Origin: CAZLDI01 sp964558415
GTDB taxonomy: Bacteria; Chloroflexota; Dehalococcoidia; SM23-28-2; RBG-16-64-32
Direction of reading: 5' to 3'
Length of the DNA: 64,000 nucleotides
Assembly (NCBI GenBank): GCA_964558415.1
Contig: CAZLDI010000006.1
Location: forward strand, 1 to 64,000
Position 1 is the stretch's first letter. Each line of letters starts with the position of its first letter. Under the pieces are notes generated by a model. It saw only the letters and a list, made by a program, of their open reading frames with translations, made no database searches and was not told the DNA's origin. The position numbers and the translations under genes are program-made. Shown piece after piece: positions 26,606 to 36,016 of the stretch.

Positions 26606-28264
26606 TTGATCAAGCACGAGATCGAGAAGCTCATCGCCGGCGCGGTCCGCGCGGCCCAGGACGCGGGCGATCTACCACCGATGGTCGTCCCCGACATCAG
26701 CGTGGAGCGGCCGCAGCGCCCCGATCACGGCGACTATGCCTGCAGCCTTCCGCTGCGCCTGGCGCGCACCGCCGGCAAACCACCGATAGAAATCGCGGAG
26801 GTAATTGCCCGGCATTCTGCCGTCCTTCCGGCAGTGCAGGCAGTCACCGTCGCGCCGCCCGGCTTTATCAACGTCCATCTCTCGCCGGCGTGGTTGTCTG
26901 CCCAGGTCGACGCGATTCTGGAGGAGGGAGAGACGTTCGGCAACGTGCCGCTAGGCCGTGGGGCAAAGTTGCAGGTGGAGTTCGTCTCCGCCAACCCCGT
27001 CGGGCCTATACACGTCGGCAACGGCCGCGGCCTCGCGCTGGGCGATACTCTGGCGCGTGTCCTGGAAGCCGCCGGGTTCACCGTCCAGCGAGAGTACCTC
27101 GTGAACGATGCCGGGACGCAGACGCAGACCTTTGCCGCCACGCTTTACGCGCGCTATCAGCAGCTCTTCGGGCGCGAAGTCGAGATCCCCGAAGGTGGCT
27201 ACCCGGGCAACTACATGGTCACGCTGGCGCAGCAGGTCAAGGACGAACGGGGAGACTCGTTGCTGCGGCTGCCCGATGAACCGTACCCACCTGAGCTTCA
27301 CGATCTCGGTGTGGCGATGATGCTGGACATTATCAAGGCAGATCTCACAGTGATAGGGGTCCACTACGACAACTGGTTCTCCGAAAAGTCGCTCTATTCA
27401 TCCGACACCTACGCCAAGACGATGGCGCTGATCAAGGAGCGCGGCTTCGTCGCTGAGCGCGAAGGCGCCGTATGGCTGATCTCGACGGCCCTCGGCGAAG
27501 AGAAGGACAACGTGCTCGTGCGTTCCACCGGCGCGCCCACTTACTTCGCCTCGGACATCGCCTACCACTACGACAAGTTCATCGCCCGCGGCTTCGACCG
27601 CGTCATCAACATCTGGGGCGCCGATCACCAGGGCCACGTCCCCAGGATGAAGGTAGCGGTAGCGGCGCTGGACGTGGACCCCGAACGGCTCACAATCATC
27701 ATCTACCAGCTCGTCACGCTGAAGCGCGGCACAGAGATCGTCAAGCTCTCGAAGCGCGCCGGCGAGATCATCACCCTGCGCGAACTGGTGGACGAGGTCG
27801 GCGCAGACGCCGCGCGCTTCAACTTCGTCTCCCGCGCCGCAGACTCACACATGGAATTCGATATCGACCTGGCGAAACGTCAGAGCGCGGAGAACCCGGT
27901 CTACTACGTTCAGTATGCTCACGCCCGCATCGCCGGCATCCTGACGCAGGCCTCCGAACGGATTCCCGACATGTCCGGCGGCGCGGTCGGGCTCCTCACC
28001 CACGAGGCGGAGCAAAATCTCATTCGCAAAATGCTTCGCTTCCCGGAGCTGGTCGAGACCGCGGCGACGAACCTTGAGCCACATCAGCTTCCCTACTACG
28101 CTATCGAGTTGGCGACGCAGTTCCATGATTTCTATGAGAAATGCCGCGTGCTCAGCGACGACGAGGCGCTGTCAAGGGCGCGTATTAAGTTGGTCTCCGC
28201 CTGCAAACTGGTCCTGGCGCGGGTGCTTGGCATGATGGGGATGACCGCGCCCGAGCGGATGTAG
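26606..28264 (+). CDS. argS: Arginyl-tRNA synthetase
   Basis: Charges tRNA-Arg. About 552 residues, class Ia. The N-terminal Add-1 domain is followed by VSANPVGPIHVGNGRG, the HIGH-like signature (HVGN). WGADHQGHVPRMKVA and EIVKLSKRAGEIITL, a KMSK-like loop, come next, then the DALR anticodon domain at the C-terminus. The TTG at 26606 gives the normal N-terminus and has GGAAGG 8 bases upstream. The frame is open back to 26537 but that part overlaps the leader hairpin. Confidence 0.96.
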   Translation: MIKHEIEKLIAGAVRAAQDAGDLPPMVVPDISVERPQRPDHGDYACSLPLRLARTAGKPPIEIAEVIARHSAVLPAVQAVTVAPPGFINVHLSPAWLSAQVDAILEEGETFGNVPLGRGAKLQVEFVSANPVGPIHVGNGRGLALGDTLARVLEAAGFTVQREYLVNDAGTQTQTFAATLYARYQQLFGREVEIPEGGYPGNYMVTLAQQVKDERGDSLLRLPDEPYPPELHDLGVAMMLDIIKADLTVIGVHYDNWFSEKSLYSSDTYAKTMALIKERGFVAEREGAVWLISTALGEEKDNVLVRSTGAPTYFASDIAYHYDKFIARGFDRVINIWGADHQGHVPRMKVAVAALDVDPERLTIIIYQLVTLKRGTEIVKLSKRAGEIITLRELVDEVGADAARFNFVSRAADSHMEFDIDLAKRQSAENPVYYVQYAHARIAGILTQASERIPDMSGGAVGLLTHEAEQNLIRKMLRFPELVETAATNLEPHQLPYYAIELATQFHDFYEKCRVLSDDEALSRARIKLVSACKLVLARVLGMMGMTAPERM

Positions 28265-28267
28265 TCT

Positions 28268-29080
28268 TTGCGGCCGCTGCCCGCATCGCGCAACGGCCGT
28301 TCCGCCGAGGATGTCGCCCGTCGCTGCGCGCAAGAAGCCGGCCGCATCATTCTCTCGCGCTTCCGCACGCAGCAGCAGACCGCTGCGAAAGGACGCGGAA
28401 ACTTCGTGACCGAGACCGACCTCGCGGTCGAGGCGGCGGTCACGGCGCTGCTCCGGGACGAGTACCCCGATCACGCGATCCTCTCCGAAGAGACATCAGC
28501 GCAGGTTGCTGACTGGCGCAGCGGATGGCTCTGGGTTGTGGACCCGCTGGATGGGACGCACAACTACTCGCGGGGCATCCCCAACTTCGCCTTCAACCTC
28601 GCGCTCTGCAGCGACGGCGAGCCCGTGCTGGCGCTGACGTTCGCGCCGGTCACCGGGGAAGAATTCTTCGCTTGCAAAGGCTGCGGCCTCACCGTAAACG
28701 GCCAGCCGGCGCGAACCTCCAGCACGCCTTCACTCCAGCAGTCCGTTTTCGGCGTCGACCTTGGGTACGATGATGCGCGAGCGGCGAAGTTGATCTCGCT
28801 TGTCGCCGACATCTGGCCAGGCGTGCAAAGCGTTCGTGTGATGGGCAGCGCCGCCCTGGGCCTCGCCTTCGCCGCGGCGGGTCGGTACGACCTGTTCGTT
28901 CACCAGTTCCTCTACCCCTGGGACATCGCTGCCGGTATCCTGCTCGTGGACGAGGCCGGCGGGCTCGTGCTGGACCGCGATGGTGGTCCAGTGGACATCT
29001 ATAGTGAAGGCGTCATCGCCGGCGCGGAGGGCCCTGTGCGCGACTTTCTGGAGATAGCCGCCGGCAAACCCTGGCGCTGA
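28268..29080 (+). CDS. Inositol-monophosphatase family protein
   Basis: Mg-dependent sugar-phosphate phosphatase fold, 270 residues. Metal residues: Glu74/Glu75 in ILSEETS, Asp92 and Asp95 in WVVDPLDGTHNYSRG, and the C-terminal Asp in YPWDIAAGILLVDEAGG. Members hydrolyse inositol phosphates, fructose bisphosphate or PAP; the sequence alone does not decide. TTG start, 3 bases after argS, in the same operon. Convergent with the cyclase gene, 7 bases away. Confidence 0.92.
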   Translation: MRPLPASRNGRSAEDVARRCAQEAGRIILSRFRTQQQTAAKGRGNFVTETDLAVEAAVTALLRDEYPDHAILSEETSAQVADWRSGWLWVVDPLDGTHNYSRGIPNFAFNLALCSDGEPVLALTFAPVTGEEFFACKGCGLTVNGQPARTSSTPSLQQSVFGVDLGYDDARAAKLISLVADIWPGVQSVRVMGSAALGLAFAAAGRYDLFVHQFLYPWDIAAGILLVDEAGGLVLDRDGGPVDIYSEGVIAGAEGPVRDFLEIAAGKPWR

Positions 29081-29087
29081 TTGGCCC

Positions 29088-29627
29088 TCAGAAGCGCAGG
29101 GCTCGATAAAGGGCCACTGGCTCCGGAATACCCTTCATAAGCATCGGTCCCACCTCCTCGAACACCACGTCCGGCAGCTTGTCGCCCACCTCATCGCATA
29201 CAGCCTGTGAGATGAGCACTTCGCCGGGGGCCGCCAGGTCGACGATGCGGGCCGCCAGGTTCACGTCGTGGCCGACCAGGTCCTGCCCCCGGGTGGACGG
29301 CCGGCCAAAATGGATGCCGATGCGCACCCACAGCGGCAGGTCGCCGTCGCCCGTTGAGTGGTTGTCAAACCGTTCCTGAAGCGCCAGGCTGCACTCAACC
29401 GCGTTGCAAGCATCCTCAAACCAGAGCATCAGGCCGTCGCCCAACTCCTTGACTACGCGGCCCTGCTCGCGCAGCGTGTCGCGCACCAACTGTTCCTGCA
29501 CGGAGAGCAGTTCGAGTGCGGCCTCATCGCCCCGGACAGCGGTGAATTCCGTGAAACCGGCGATGTCCGTAAAGACTATAGCGCCCTCCACTGCGCGGAC
29601 GGCTGTCGTCATGCGGGTTGGGCTCAT
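29088..29627 (-). CDS. Single-domain class III adenylate/guanylate cyclase
   Basis: Makes a cyclic nucleotide. 179 residues consisting of one catalytic domain with no membrane segment. It keeps the two metal Asp residues (Asp21 in FTDIAGFTEF, Asp64 in ELGDGLMLWF), Lys60 at the base-recognition position (favouring ATP) and the Asn123/Arg127 pair in VNLAARI. It should be active as a homodimer. ATGA overlap with the upstream DUF4097 gene couples the two. No cAMP receptor is in the window. Confidence 0.88.
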   Translation of the reverse strand: MSPTRMTTAVRAVEGAIVFTDIAGFTEFTAVRGDEAALELLSVQEQLVRDTLREQGRVVKELGDGLMLWFEDACNAVECSLALQERFDNHSTGDGDLPLWVRIGIHFGRPSTRGQDLVGHDVNLAARIVDLAAPGEVLISQAVCDEVGDKLPDVVFEEVGPMLMKGIPEPVALYRALRF

Positions 29628-30274
29628 GCTTTAGTGACTTCAAGGTTTCCTGACACGGTTCTGGCTTTGACTTCAAAGTCAGTGCCCTGGACGCAGTCGC
29701 AGTGGAGTTTGCCGCTGAGGCTGCGGAAGCTGATGTGAGGATGTTTCGGTTCCAGGACCCTCAGCGTGATCCGCCCGGAAATGGACCGCAGCTCAACGTT
29801 TGCGTGTCCGTTGGTCCCTATCTCCAGATGGCCGCTCATCGTGGCTGCGCGCGCCTCTCCCTCCACCCTGTCTATCACGACGTGGCCGCTCTTGGTGTTC
29901 AGTTGACAGCTCCCGCCGCAGCTGTGCACCGTCAGGTGGCCGCTCACGCTCCGCGCGTCGACGTTGCCGTTCGCGGAGTCAACCTCTATATGCCCGGACA
30001 CCGCCGACACCTTGACGGACCCGAACTCGCCGGCTAGACGGACGTTGCCGGAGATCGCCGCGATAGAGACATCCATTCCCCTTGGACACCGGACGTGGAC
30101 GCTGCCGGAGCGGGTCTTCACCTCCAGCGTACGGTCGCCGTCCTTCAGCTCGAGGCGCCGTTCCGGCGGCTCAATCTCAATGTCCTCTCGGTCTTCCGCC
30201 TCCACGGTCACACTGCCCGAGGCGATGGACACGCGGAGGCGATAGCCGGGCGGGACGCGGTAGTGACTGCCCAT
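29624..30274 (-). CDS. DUF4097 beta-repeat protein
   Basis: 216 residues of repeated short beta strands (SGSVTVEAE, SGSVHVRCP, SGNVRLAGE, SGHIEVDSA, SGHLTVHSC, SGHVVIDRV, SGRITLRVL, SGNLEVTKA), roughly every 18-20 residues, the right-handed beta-helix pattern of DUF4097. No signal peptide, so it is probably cytosolic. Function unknown; such proteins are often near sensory or envelope-stress genes. It overlaps the cyclase gene that follows (ATGA), which makes a signalling pair plausible. Confidence 0.85.
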   Translation of the reverse strand: MGSHYRVPPGYRLRVSIASGSVTVEAEDREDIEIEPPERRLELKDGDRTLEVKTRSGSVHVRCPRGMDVSIAAISGNVRLAGEFGSVKVSAVSGHIEVDSANGNVDARSVSGHLTVHSCGGSCQLNTKSGHVVIDRVEGEARAATMSGHLEIGTNGHANVELRSISGRITLRVLEPKHPHISFRSLSGKLHCDCVQGTDFEVKARTVSGNLEVTKA

Positions 30275-30356
30275 TGCGCGTTCAGTTTACCCGATACGCC
30301 TGTGACGAAGTGTGACGGGCGTCACTCTGCGACCGTCGGTTGGTCGCGGGTCCGAC

Positions 30357-31736
30357 CTACTGCCTGGTGAGCCGGAACACGGCATTGCTGAACGTCAGTA
30401 CCAGCAGCTCCCCGTCCGCCGTTTCGCCAAACGAGGCGACGTTGTGCGGGCTGTCAAGCAAGAGAATCGGTTGTGCGGCAGGATTTCCTGAGTCCAGCGC
30501 CCAGATCCGTCCGGAGCAGTAGTCGCCGAAGATATAACGGCCGACCAGCTCCGGCATCGCCGAGCCTCGATACACGTAGCCTCCCGTCACTGCGCAAGAG
30601 CCGCCTTCGTGGGTAGAGTAAACGGCTCGCGGTTGCTGAAAACCGCCCGCCGGACAGCCATCGGTTTCGTATGTGACGTAGCCTTCGTAGCAGTCCCAGC
30701 CGTAGTTCCCGCCCTTCAAGACCACGTCCACCTCCTCCCACGAGCCCTGACCCACATCGCCCAGCCAGAGCGCCCCTGTAGCGCGGTCGAAACTGAAGCG
30801 CCACGGGTTTCGAAATCCGTAAGCGTATATCTCGTCGGCGCTGCCCCCCGGCCCGTCCGCAAACGGATTTTCTGCCGGGATACCGTAACTCGATTCTCCG
30901 GTCACCCTTATCCGCAGCAGCTTCCCCAGGAGCGACGTCAGGTTCTGGCTGTTCTCCTGCGGGTCTCCACCGCCTCCTCCATCACCCAGCGAGAGGTAGA
31001 GGTACCCGTCCGGTCCGAACAGAGCGCGACCGCCGTTGTGGTTCGTCTCGAACTGCGGGATAGTCAGGATCACTGTCTCGTTTGTGGTGTCCATTGCATT
31101 GCCGGCCACCTGGAAGCGAGACAGCACACTGGGCTGAGGCGACCCTCGCGTGTAGTACACGTATATCCTGCCGTCACTCTGGAAGTTCGGAGAGAACGTG
31201 GCTGAAAGCAGCCCCTCCTCGTTCCCGCAGCAACCCACGAAACCCGTCAGGTCTCCGTAGACCGTGGCGGCAAACGAGCCGGATAACGATATGCGCCAGA
31301 GGATCCTGTCGTGCTGCGTGACCACGATCGCCTCATCCGGCTTGCCCGGGATTAGCGCAAAGTCCACCATTCGTCCGAACGAGGCGGCAGGCAACGCCTG
31401 CACCAGCGAGTATGTGGGCGCCGGCGTCGGAACCGCCGTCGGTGGCGCAGTTGGAGGGACCGTGAAAGTCTGCGGGGGCTGCGTCGGTGAGGCAGTTGGT
31501 TCGCCCGTCGCGCTCGGCGAGGGCGAACTGGTCGCCCGGCGTGTCGGCGTTGGCGGTCGGCGCGTCGCAGCGGGCGTCCCGGTCGCGAGGGTCTCCGCCT
31601 CGTCGCCGGAATCGGACGACCATGGCGACACCACCAGAAGGCTAGCGATGACGGCGATCGGGATGATCAATCCCGGAGCGACGAACCGCCACCGCTGGAC
31701 GGCCCATTCCCGAACTCCGGCGATCCGTTCCCGCAC
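30357..31736 (-). CDS. Membrane-anchored PQQ-dependent sugar dehydrogenase-like beta-propeller
   Basis: 459 residues. An N-terminal membrane anchor (about 18-40, FVAPGLIIPIAVIASLLVV) is followed by a Thr/Pro/Ser-rich spacer (about 55-108), then a propeller of the glucose/sorbosone dehydrogenase family exposed outside the cell. Typical segments: NHNGGRALFGPDGYLYLSLGDGGGGGDPQ, AYGFRNPWRFSFD and LWLGDVGQGSWEEVDVV. Family members use PQQ, but several do not; oxidase activity is not proven. GTG start. 82 bases upstream of the DUF4097 gene on the same strand. Confidence 0.88.
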   Translation of the reverse strand: MRERIAGVREWAVQRWRFVAPGLIIPIAVIASLLVVSPWSSDSGDEAETLATGTPAATRRPPTPTRRATSSPSPSATGEPTASPTQPPQTFTVPPTAPPTAVPTPAPTYSLVQALPAASFGRMVDFALIPGKPDEAIVVTQHDRILWRISLSGSFAATVYGDLTGFVGCCGNEEGLLSATFSPNFQSDGRIYVYYTRGSPQPSVLSRFQVAGNAMDTTNETVILTIPQFETNHNGGRALFGPDGYLYLSLGDGGGGGDPQENSQNLTSLLGKLLRIRVTGESSYGIPAENPFADGPGGSADEIYAYGFRNPWRFSFDRATGALWLGDVGQGSWEEVDVVLKGGNYGWDCYEGYVTYETDGCPAGGFQQPRAVYSTHEGGSCAVTGGYVYRGSAMPELVGRYIFGDYCSGRIWALDSGNPAAQPILLLDSPHNVASFGETADGELLVLTFSNAVFRLTRQ

Positions 31737-31809
31737 GAGTTACATGCTACGCCCGCACTCCGATAAGCAATAGCATCGCGCCGGGCGGTTGATGGTGCGG
31801 GATCGGCTG

Positions 31810-32997
31810 CTACAGCCGCCCTACGAATCGCCCAATGCGCTCCAGCGCCTCTTCCAGCAGAGGCATCGTCGCTGCGTAGCACATTCGTACGTGCCCGCGC
31901 CCGCATTCCCCGAATGCCGATCCGGGAATCACAGCAACTTTCTCTTCGTCCAGCAGCCGCTCCGCGAACTCCATGTCGCTTAGCCCCGTCGAGCGGACGG
32001 ATGGGAAGGCGTAGAACGCCCCCTTTGGCTCGAACGTGATCAGCCCAACGTCGCGCAGCCCGGCCACCATCAGGCGGCGTCTCGCGTCGAACTCCGCGAC
32101 GAACTGCTGCGTGTACTCCTCGCCATTGCGTATTGCCTCCAGCGCCGCGTACTGCGACGGCGTCGGCGCGGACATTACGATGTACTGGTGTACCTTCATC
32201 ATCGCTTCCAGAATGTCCGAGGGCGCACAGACCCAGCCGACTCGCCAGCCAGTCATCGCGTACGCCTTCGAGAAGCCCCCCAGCAACACCGTGCGCTCCT
32301 TCATCCCTGCGAGTGAAGAGAAACACGTGTGGGGGATGCCGTAGGACAGCCGGTCATATATCTCGTCCGAAATCACGATCAAGTCCCGCCGCGACGCGAC
32401 GTCAGCGATCTCCTGCAGGTCTTCTCGCGTCATCTGCGCCCCGGTGGGGTTGGACGGATAGCCCAGGAGGACAGCTTTCGTGCGTTCTGTGATCCGCGCC
32501 TCGATGTCCGGTGCGGAGACCCGGAAATCGCGCTCCATCGTCGTTGGGACGGCCACGAACCTTCCCCCGGCGAGCGTGACGCACGGTTGATAAGCGACGT
32601 AGTACGGATCTGGCGAGATGACCTCGTCCCCGGGGTCCAGCAGCGAATGGGTCGCCAGTAGCAGAGCCTCAGACACCCCGATCGTGACGATGATCTCGTT
32701 TCGCGGGTCGTACTTCACCCCGTACAGACGCTCCAGGTGCGCCGCGATTGCCTCTCTAAGCTGCGGCAACCCGTAGTTCGAGGTGTAGTGCGTCTCCCCG
32801 GCCTGCGCGGACTCGAACGCCGCCTTGATGAACGGCTCCGGTGTCACGAAGTCCGGCTCGCCAACCCCTAGCGAGATGCAGCCGTCCATGTTCGCGATCA
32901 ACTCGAAGAAGTGCCGGATCCCGGACGACGGGATGTCGCGCACCTTCTGCGAGAAGTGGCGGCGTGTGTGCTGGGTATGAAGCTTCTCAGCCAACAT
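31810..32997 (-). CDS. Class I/II aminotransferase (aspartate-type)
   Basis: PLP enzyme of 395 residues, fold type I. Substrate-binding SLGVGEPDFVTP near residue 40, GVSEALLLATHSLLDPGDEV, YPSNPTGAQMT (the cofactor Asn), SDEIYDRLSYG and the PLP Lys in GGFSKAYAMTGWRVGW. It could act on aspartate, alanine or aromatic amino acids; the family is broad. ATG start at 32997. 65 bases downstream of the aldolase-like gene, in the gatCA operon direction. Confidence 0.9.
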   Translation of the reverse strand: MLAEKLHTQHTRRHFSQKVRDIPSSGIRHFFELIANMDGCISLGVGEPDFVTPEPFIKAAFESAQAGETHYTSNYGLPQLREAIAAHLERLYGVKYDPRNEIIVTIGVSEALLLATHSLLDPGDEVISPDPYYVAYQPCVTLAGGRFVAVPTTMERDFRVSAPDIEARITERTKAVLLGYPSNPTGAQMTREDLQEIADVASRRDLIVISDEIYDRLSYGIPHTCFSSLAGMKERTVLLGGFSKAYAMTGWRVGWVCAPSDILEAMMKVHQYIVMSAPTPSQYAALEAIRNGEEYTQQFVAEFDARRRLMVAGLRDVGLITFEPKGAFYAFPSVRSTGLSDMEFAERLLDEEKVAVIPGSAFGECGRGHVRMCYAATMPLLEEALERIGRFVGRL

Positions 32998-33062
32998 CTG
33001 CTCCGTGATTGAGAACGCGGGGGAGTTCGTTCAGGTTATGGTAGCAGAGGGGTGACAGATTG

Positions 33063-34157
33063 TCACTCGAACGCCCGCTGCTCCCCGTACCCGCGCGCCG
33101 TAATCGGCCAGACGTCCACAACGTCGTCCCCATTCAGCACGTAGAGCACGTCGTGCAGATTGATCGTCGGGTCGATATGCGACGGCCACAGAGCGACGGC
33201 GTCGCCCGGCCTCAGCGTAGACTCCGGCGGTACCGTGATCATCGCGTGCTCGTCCGCCAGGAACATCACGCTGGCGCCCGTCACGTCCTTCACCTCCGGC
33301 ATCCCGTGGTCCGCGGTGCAGGACTTGTGTCCGCAGTCCGCGGTCACCCGCGTCTCGCTCGGCCGGCTGATGACCGTCCCCTGTACCCAGAACGCCTGCT
33401 CGAACGGCAGACCGTACTTCGCGTAGGCCGTATCCATCAGCACGTATGATCCCGCCTGGATCTCCGTAACCCCGTCGAGCCGACCCGTAATGGTGTAAGT
33501 CCCGGTCGAGCCCGCCGAGACGATCTCGCACGGCAACCCGGCGGCCTTGCAAGCCTGAACGGACATGAGCAACCGTTCCACGGCAGTCCGCGTCGCTGCT
33601 TCCCGCTGAGCGCCGTCCTCTATGCCCGCCGCGTGGCCCTCGTAGCCCATCAACCCGCGCAGCTCAACCGCGGCGGTGTCGGTAGCGCGTCGCGCCAGCG
33701 CCATGGCCGTTTCGCCCGGCTGTGTGCCTGCGCGGAAGCCGATGTTCACCTCCACCAGTACTCCCACCGTTGATCCAACGCGCTCCGCAGCCTCCGAGAT
33801 CTGCGCCAGTCCCGCCTCCGACTCCACCGCGATCTTGATATCCACGTTCTTAGCCAGTTCTGCCACCCGCGCACACTTGTCCGCGCCGATGACTTCGTTC
33901 GCGATCAGTAGGTCATCGCAGAACCCCGCGGCCACCTCCGCCTCGGCGACGGTGGCGCAGGTCAGTCCTACGCAGGAACCGGCGGCCAGCTGTCGCTTCG
34001 CGATCTCCGGCGTCTTGTGCGCCTTGAAGTGCGGTCGCAGCTTGCACCGCCCCTCCGCGAAGAACCCCGCCATCCGCTGGATGTTCCGCTCCATCGCGGG
34101 CAGGTCGATGATAAGGGCTGGCGTCGGGATGTCGGTGAGTGTGTGTGGACGGGTCAT
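33063..34157 (-). CDS. D-threonine aldolase / D-serine dehydratase family (DSD1-like) PLP enzyme
   Basis: 364 residues, fold type III (alanine-racemase-like barrel plus C-terminal beta domain). The PLP Lys is in LRPHFKAHKTPEIA (about residue 44). The C-terminal metal site has DCGHKSCTADHG and SHIDPTINLHD: His-x-Asp, as in D-threonine aldolases, where eukaryotic D-serine dehydratases have His-x-Cys. So cleavage or dehydration of a D-hydroxy amino acid is likely. ATG 34157 is chosen because it overlaps the gatA stop as ATGA; eight more codons are open upstream. Confidence 0.85.
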   Translation of the reverse strand: MTRPHTLTDIPTPALIIDLPAMERNIQRMAGFFAEGRCKLRPHFKAHKTPEIAKRQLAAGSCVGLTCATVAEAEVAAGFCDDLLIANEVIGADKCARVAELAKNVDIKIAVESEAGLAQISEAAERVGSTVGVLVEVNIGFRAGTQPGETAMALARRATDTAAVELRGLMGYEGHAAGIEDGAQREAATRTAVERLLMSVQACKAAGLPCEIVSAGSTGTYTITGRLDGVTEIQAGSYVLMDTAYAKYGLPFEQAFWVQGTVISRPSETRVTADCGHKSCTADHGMPEVKDVTGASVMFLADEHAMITVPPESTLRPGDAVALWPSHIDPTINLHDVLYVLNGDDVVDVWPITARGYGEQRAFE

Positions 34158-35632
34158 AGCGCCGGCCGTTCCCGGCGCCACGCCGTAGCCTGCTCATACG
34201 CGTACGCTGCGCGGAACATCGACGCCTCGTCGAACGGCTTCGCGAGCACCTGCAGGCCGATCGGCAGTCGCGCCCCGTCCTCGGCTGTCGCGAACCCGCA
34301 CGGTACCGAGATCCCCGGCAGCCCGGCGATGTTCACGGGTATAGTACAAACGTCGCTCAGGTACATCTGCAGTGGGTCGTCTGTCTTCTCGCCGATCTTG
34401 AACGCGGGCGTCGGGGACACCGGCGCTACCAGCACATCATGAGTCTCGAACGCCGCCTCGAACTCGCGCCGGATCAGCGTGCGCACCTTCAGCGCCTTCA
34501 GGTAATAGGCGTCGTAGTAGCCGGCCGAAAGCGCGTATGTTCCCAGCATGATCCGCCGCTTCACCTCGTCGCCGAAGCCGTGCTGCCGCGTGCGCTCCAT
34601 GTTCTCCCACATGCTTTCGGCGTCTGTGTACGAGTACCCATACTTCACGCCGTCGTAGCGCGCCAGGTTTGCTGACGCCTCTGACGGCGCGATGATGTAA
34701 TACACGGCAACCGCATATTGAGTCGACGGCAGCGAGACCTCCCAGTCCACCTCCGCTCCAAGCGCCTCCATCTGCTTGATCGCCTCCGTCACGGCCTCTC
34801 GAACAGAGGCGTCTATCCCCTCCACGAAGTACTGCCGTGGTACGCCGATCCGCATGCCCCTGAGGTCCTCTCGAAGGCCGGATGCGATGTCCGGCACTTC
34901 CACGGGCGCCGAAGTCGAATCGCGCGGGTCGTGGCCGGCGATCGCCTCGAACACCACCGCGGCGTCTCGCACCGTCCGCGTGAACGGCCCGATCTGATCG
35001 AGCGATGATCCGAACGCGACGAGACCGTACCGGGAGACGCGGCCGTAAGTCGGCTTGAAGCCTACGACGCCGGAGAGGGCCGCTGGCTGGCGGATCGAGC
35101 CTCCCGTATCCGTCCCCAGAGCGTAGGCCGCCATCCCGCTTGCGACGGCGGCCGCGGAGCCTGCCGAAGATCCGCCCGGAACCCGGTCCAGCGCCCAGGG
35201 GTTCGACGTCGGCCCGAAGGCCGAGTTCTCGCCGCTGGACCCCATCGCGAACTCGTCCATGTTCGTCTTGCCCAGCATCACTAGCCCGCCTGCCTTTAGC
35301 CGCTCGATCACCGTCGCGTCGTACGGCGGCACGAACGGCTCCAGGATCTTCGAACCGCACGTCGTACGTACGCCCTTAGTGCAGATCACGTCCTTGATCG
35401 CCGCCGGTATGCCCGTCAGCGGTCCGGCTTCGCCCCGCGCGAGCCGCTTGTCCGCCTCACGCGCCTGCTCCAGCGCCAGCTCCGGGGTGGGCGTCAGGAA
35501 CGCGTGTATACGGCCGTCGACGGATTCGATGCGCTCGATCGCCGCGCGCGTCAACTCGACCGAGGTTATCTCACGAAGGCGAAGGAGGTCAGATGCCTCA
35601 CTGATCGTGAGTTGGTGAAGACGGTCCGCCAT
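34154..35632 (-). CDS. gatA: Asp-tRNA(Asn)/Glu-tRNA(Gln) amidotransferase subunit A
   Basis: Glutaminase subunit that supplies ammonia to amidate mischarged tRNA. 492 residues, amidase-signature fold. The Ser-cisSer-Lys triad is in AAIKDVICTKG (Lys) and GGSSAGSAAAV ... GTDTGGSIRQPAAL (the two Ser). The ATG at 35632 gives the usual N-terminus LHQLTISEASDLLR. It follows gatC by 10 bases. gatB is not in the window and must be elsewhere. Confidence 0.97.
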   Translation of the reverse strand: MADRLHQLTISEASDLLRLREITSVELTRAAIERIESVDGRIHAFLTPTPELALEQAREADKRLARGEAGPLTGIPAAIKDVICTKGVRTTCGSKILEPFVPPYDATVIERLKAGGLVMLGKTNMDEFAMGSSGENSAFGPTSNPWALDRVPGGSSAGSAAAVASGMAAYALGTDTGGSIRQPAALSGVVGFKPTYGRVSRYGLVAFGSSLDQIGPFTRTVRDAAVVFEAIAGHDPRDSTSAPVEVPDIASGLREDLRGMRIGVPRQYFVEGIDASVREAVTEAIKQMEALGAEVDWEVSLPSTQYAVAVYYIIAPSEASANLARYDGVKYGYSYTDAESMWENMERTRQHGFGDEVKRRIMLGTYALSAGYYDAYYLKALKVRTLIRREFEAAFETHDVLVAPVSPTPAFKIGEKTDDPLQMYLSDVCTIPVNIAGLPGISVPCGFATAEDGARLPIGLQVLAKPFDEASMFRAAYAYEQATAWRRERPAL

Positions 35633-35642
35633 CAGGCAGAAA

Positions 35643-35933
35643 TCACTCTTCCAGGATCGCTCGGACGCGGAAGCGGTCGCCCTCACGCAGGGGCGCGTTG
35701 GCGAGGATCGCCTCGGTCTCGAACGATTGCCCCGCCTCGTCCTCGCGCATCACGTTGCCCAACGCGAGCGGGTGCGCAGTCGGGGGCACGCCCTCGGTAT
35801 CCACCTCTCGCAGTACCTCGAAGTAGTCCAGAATCCCCGAAAGTTGCTCGCGGAAGTGGTCGATATCCTGCTCGCTGAGGCCCACGCGGGCCAGCCTGGC
35901 AATGTGCTGCACCTGTTCGCGGGAAAGTGGCAA
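35643..35933 (-). CDS. gatC: Amidotransferase subunit C
   Basis: Small stabilising subunit of the GatCAB complex, 96 residues. SREQVQHIARLARVGLSEQDIDHF at the N-terminus and the REDEAGQSFETEAILANAP region, ending RFRVRAILEE, are typical. TTG start 35933 is set by a very good AGGAGGT ribosome site just upstream on the minus strand. The gene is divergent from the methyltransferase. Confidence 0.94.
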   Translation of the reverse strand: MPLSREQVQHIARLARVGLSEQDIDHFREQLSGILDYFEVLREVDTEGVPPTAHPLALGNVMREDEAGQSFETEAILANAPLREGDRFRVRAILEE

Positions 35934-36016
35934 CCTACCTCCTGAAGATGAACAGCAACCATTATAGCAACGCACGCGTTTTAGATGGGGATAGAGGAGG
36001 AGGCGCCCACTTACGT

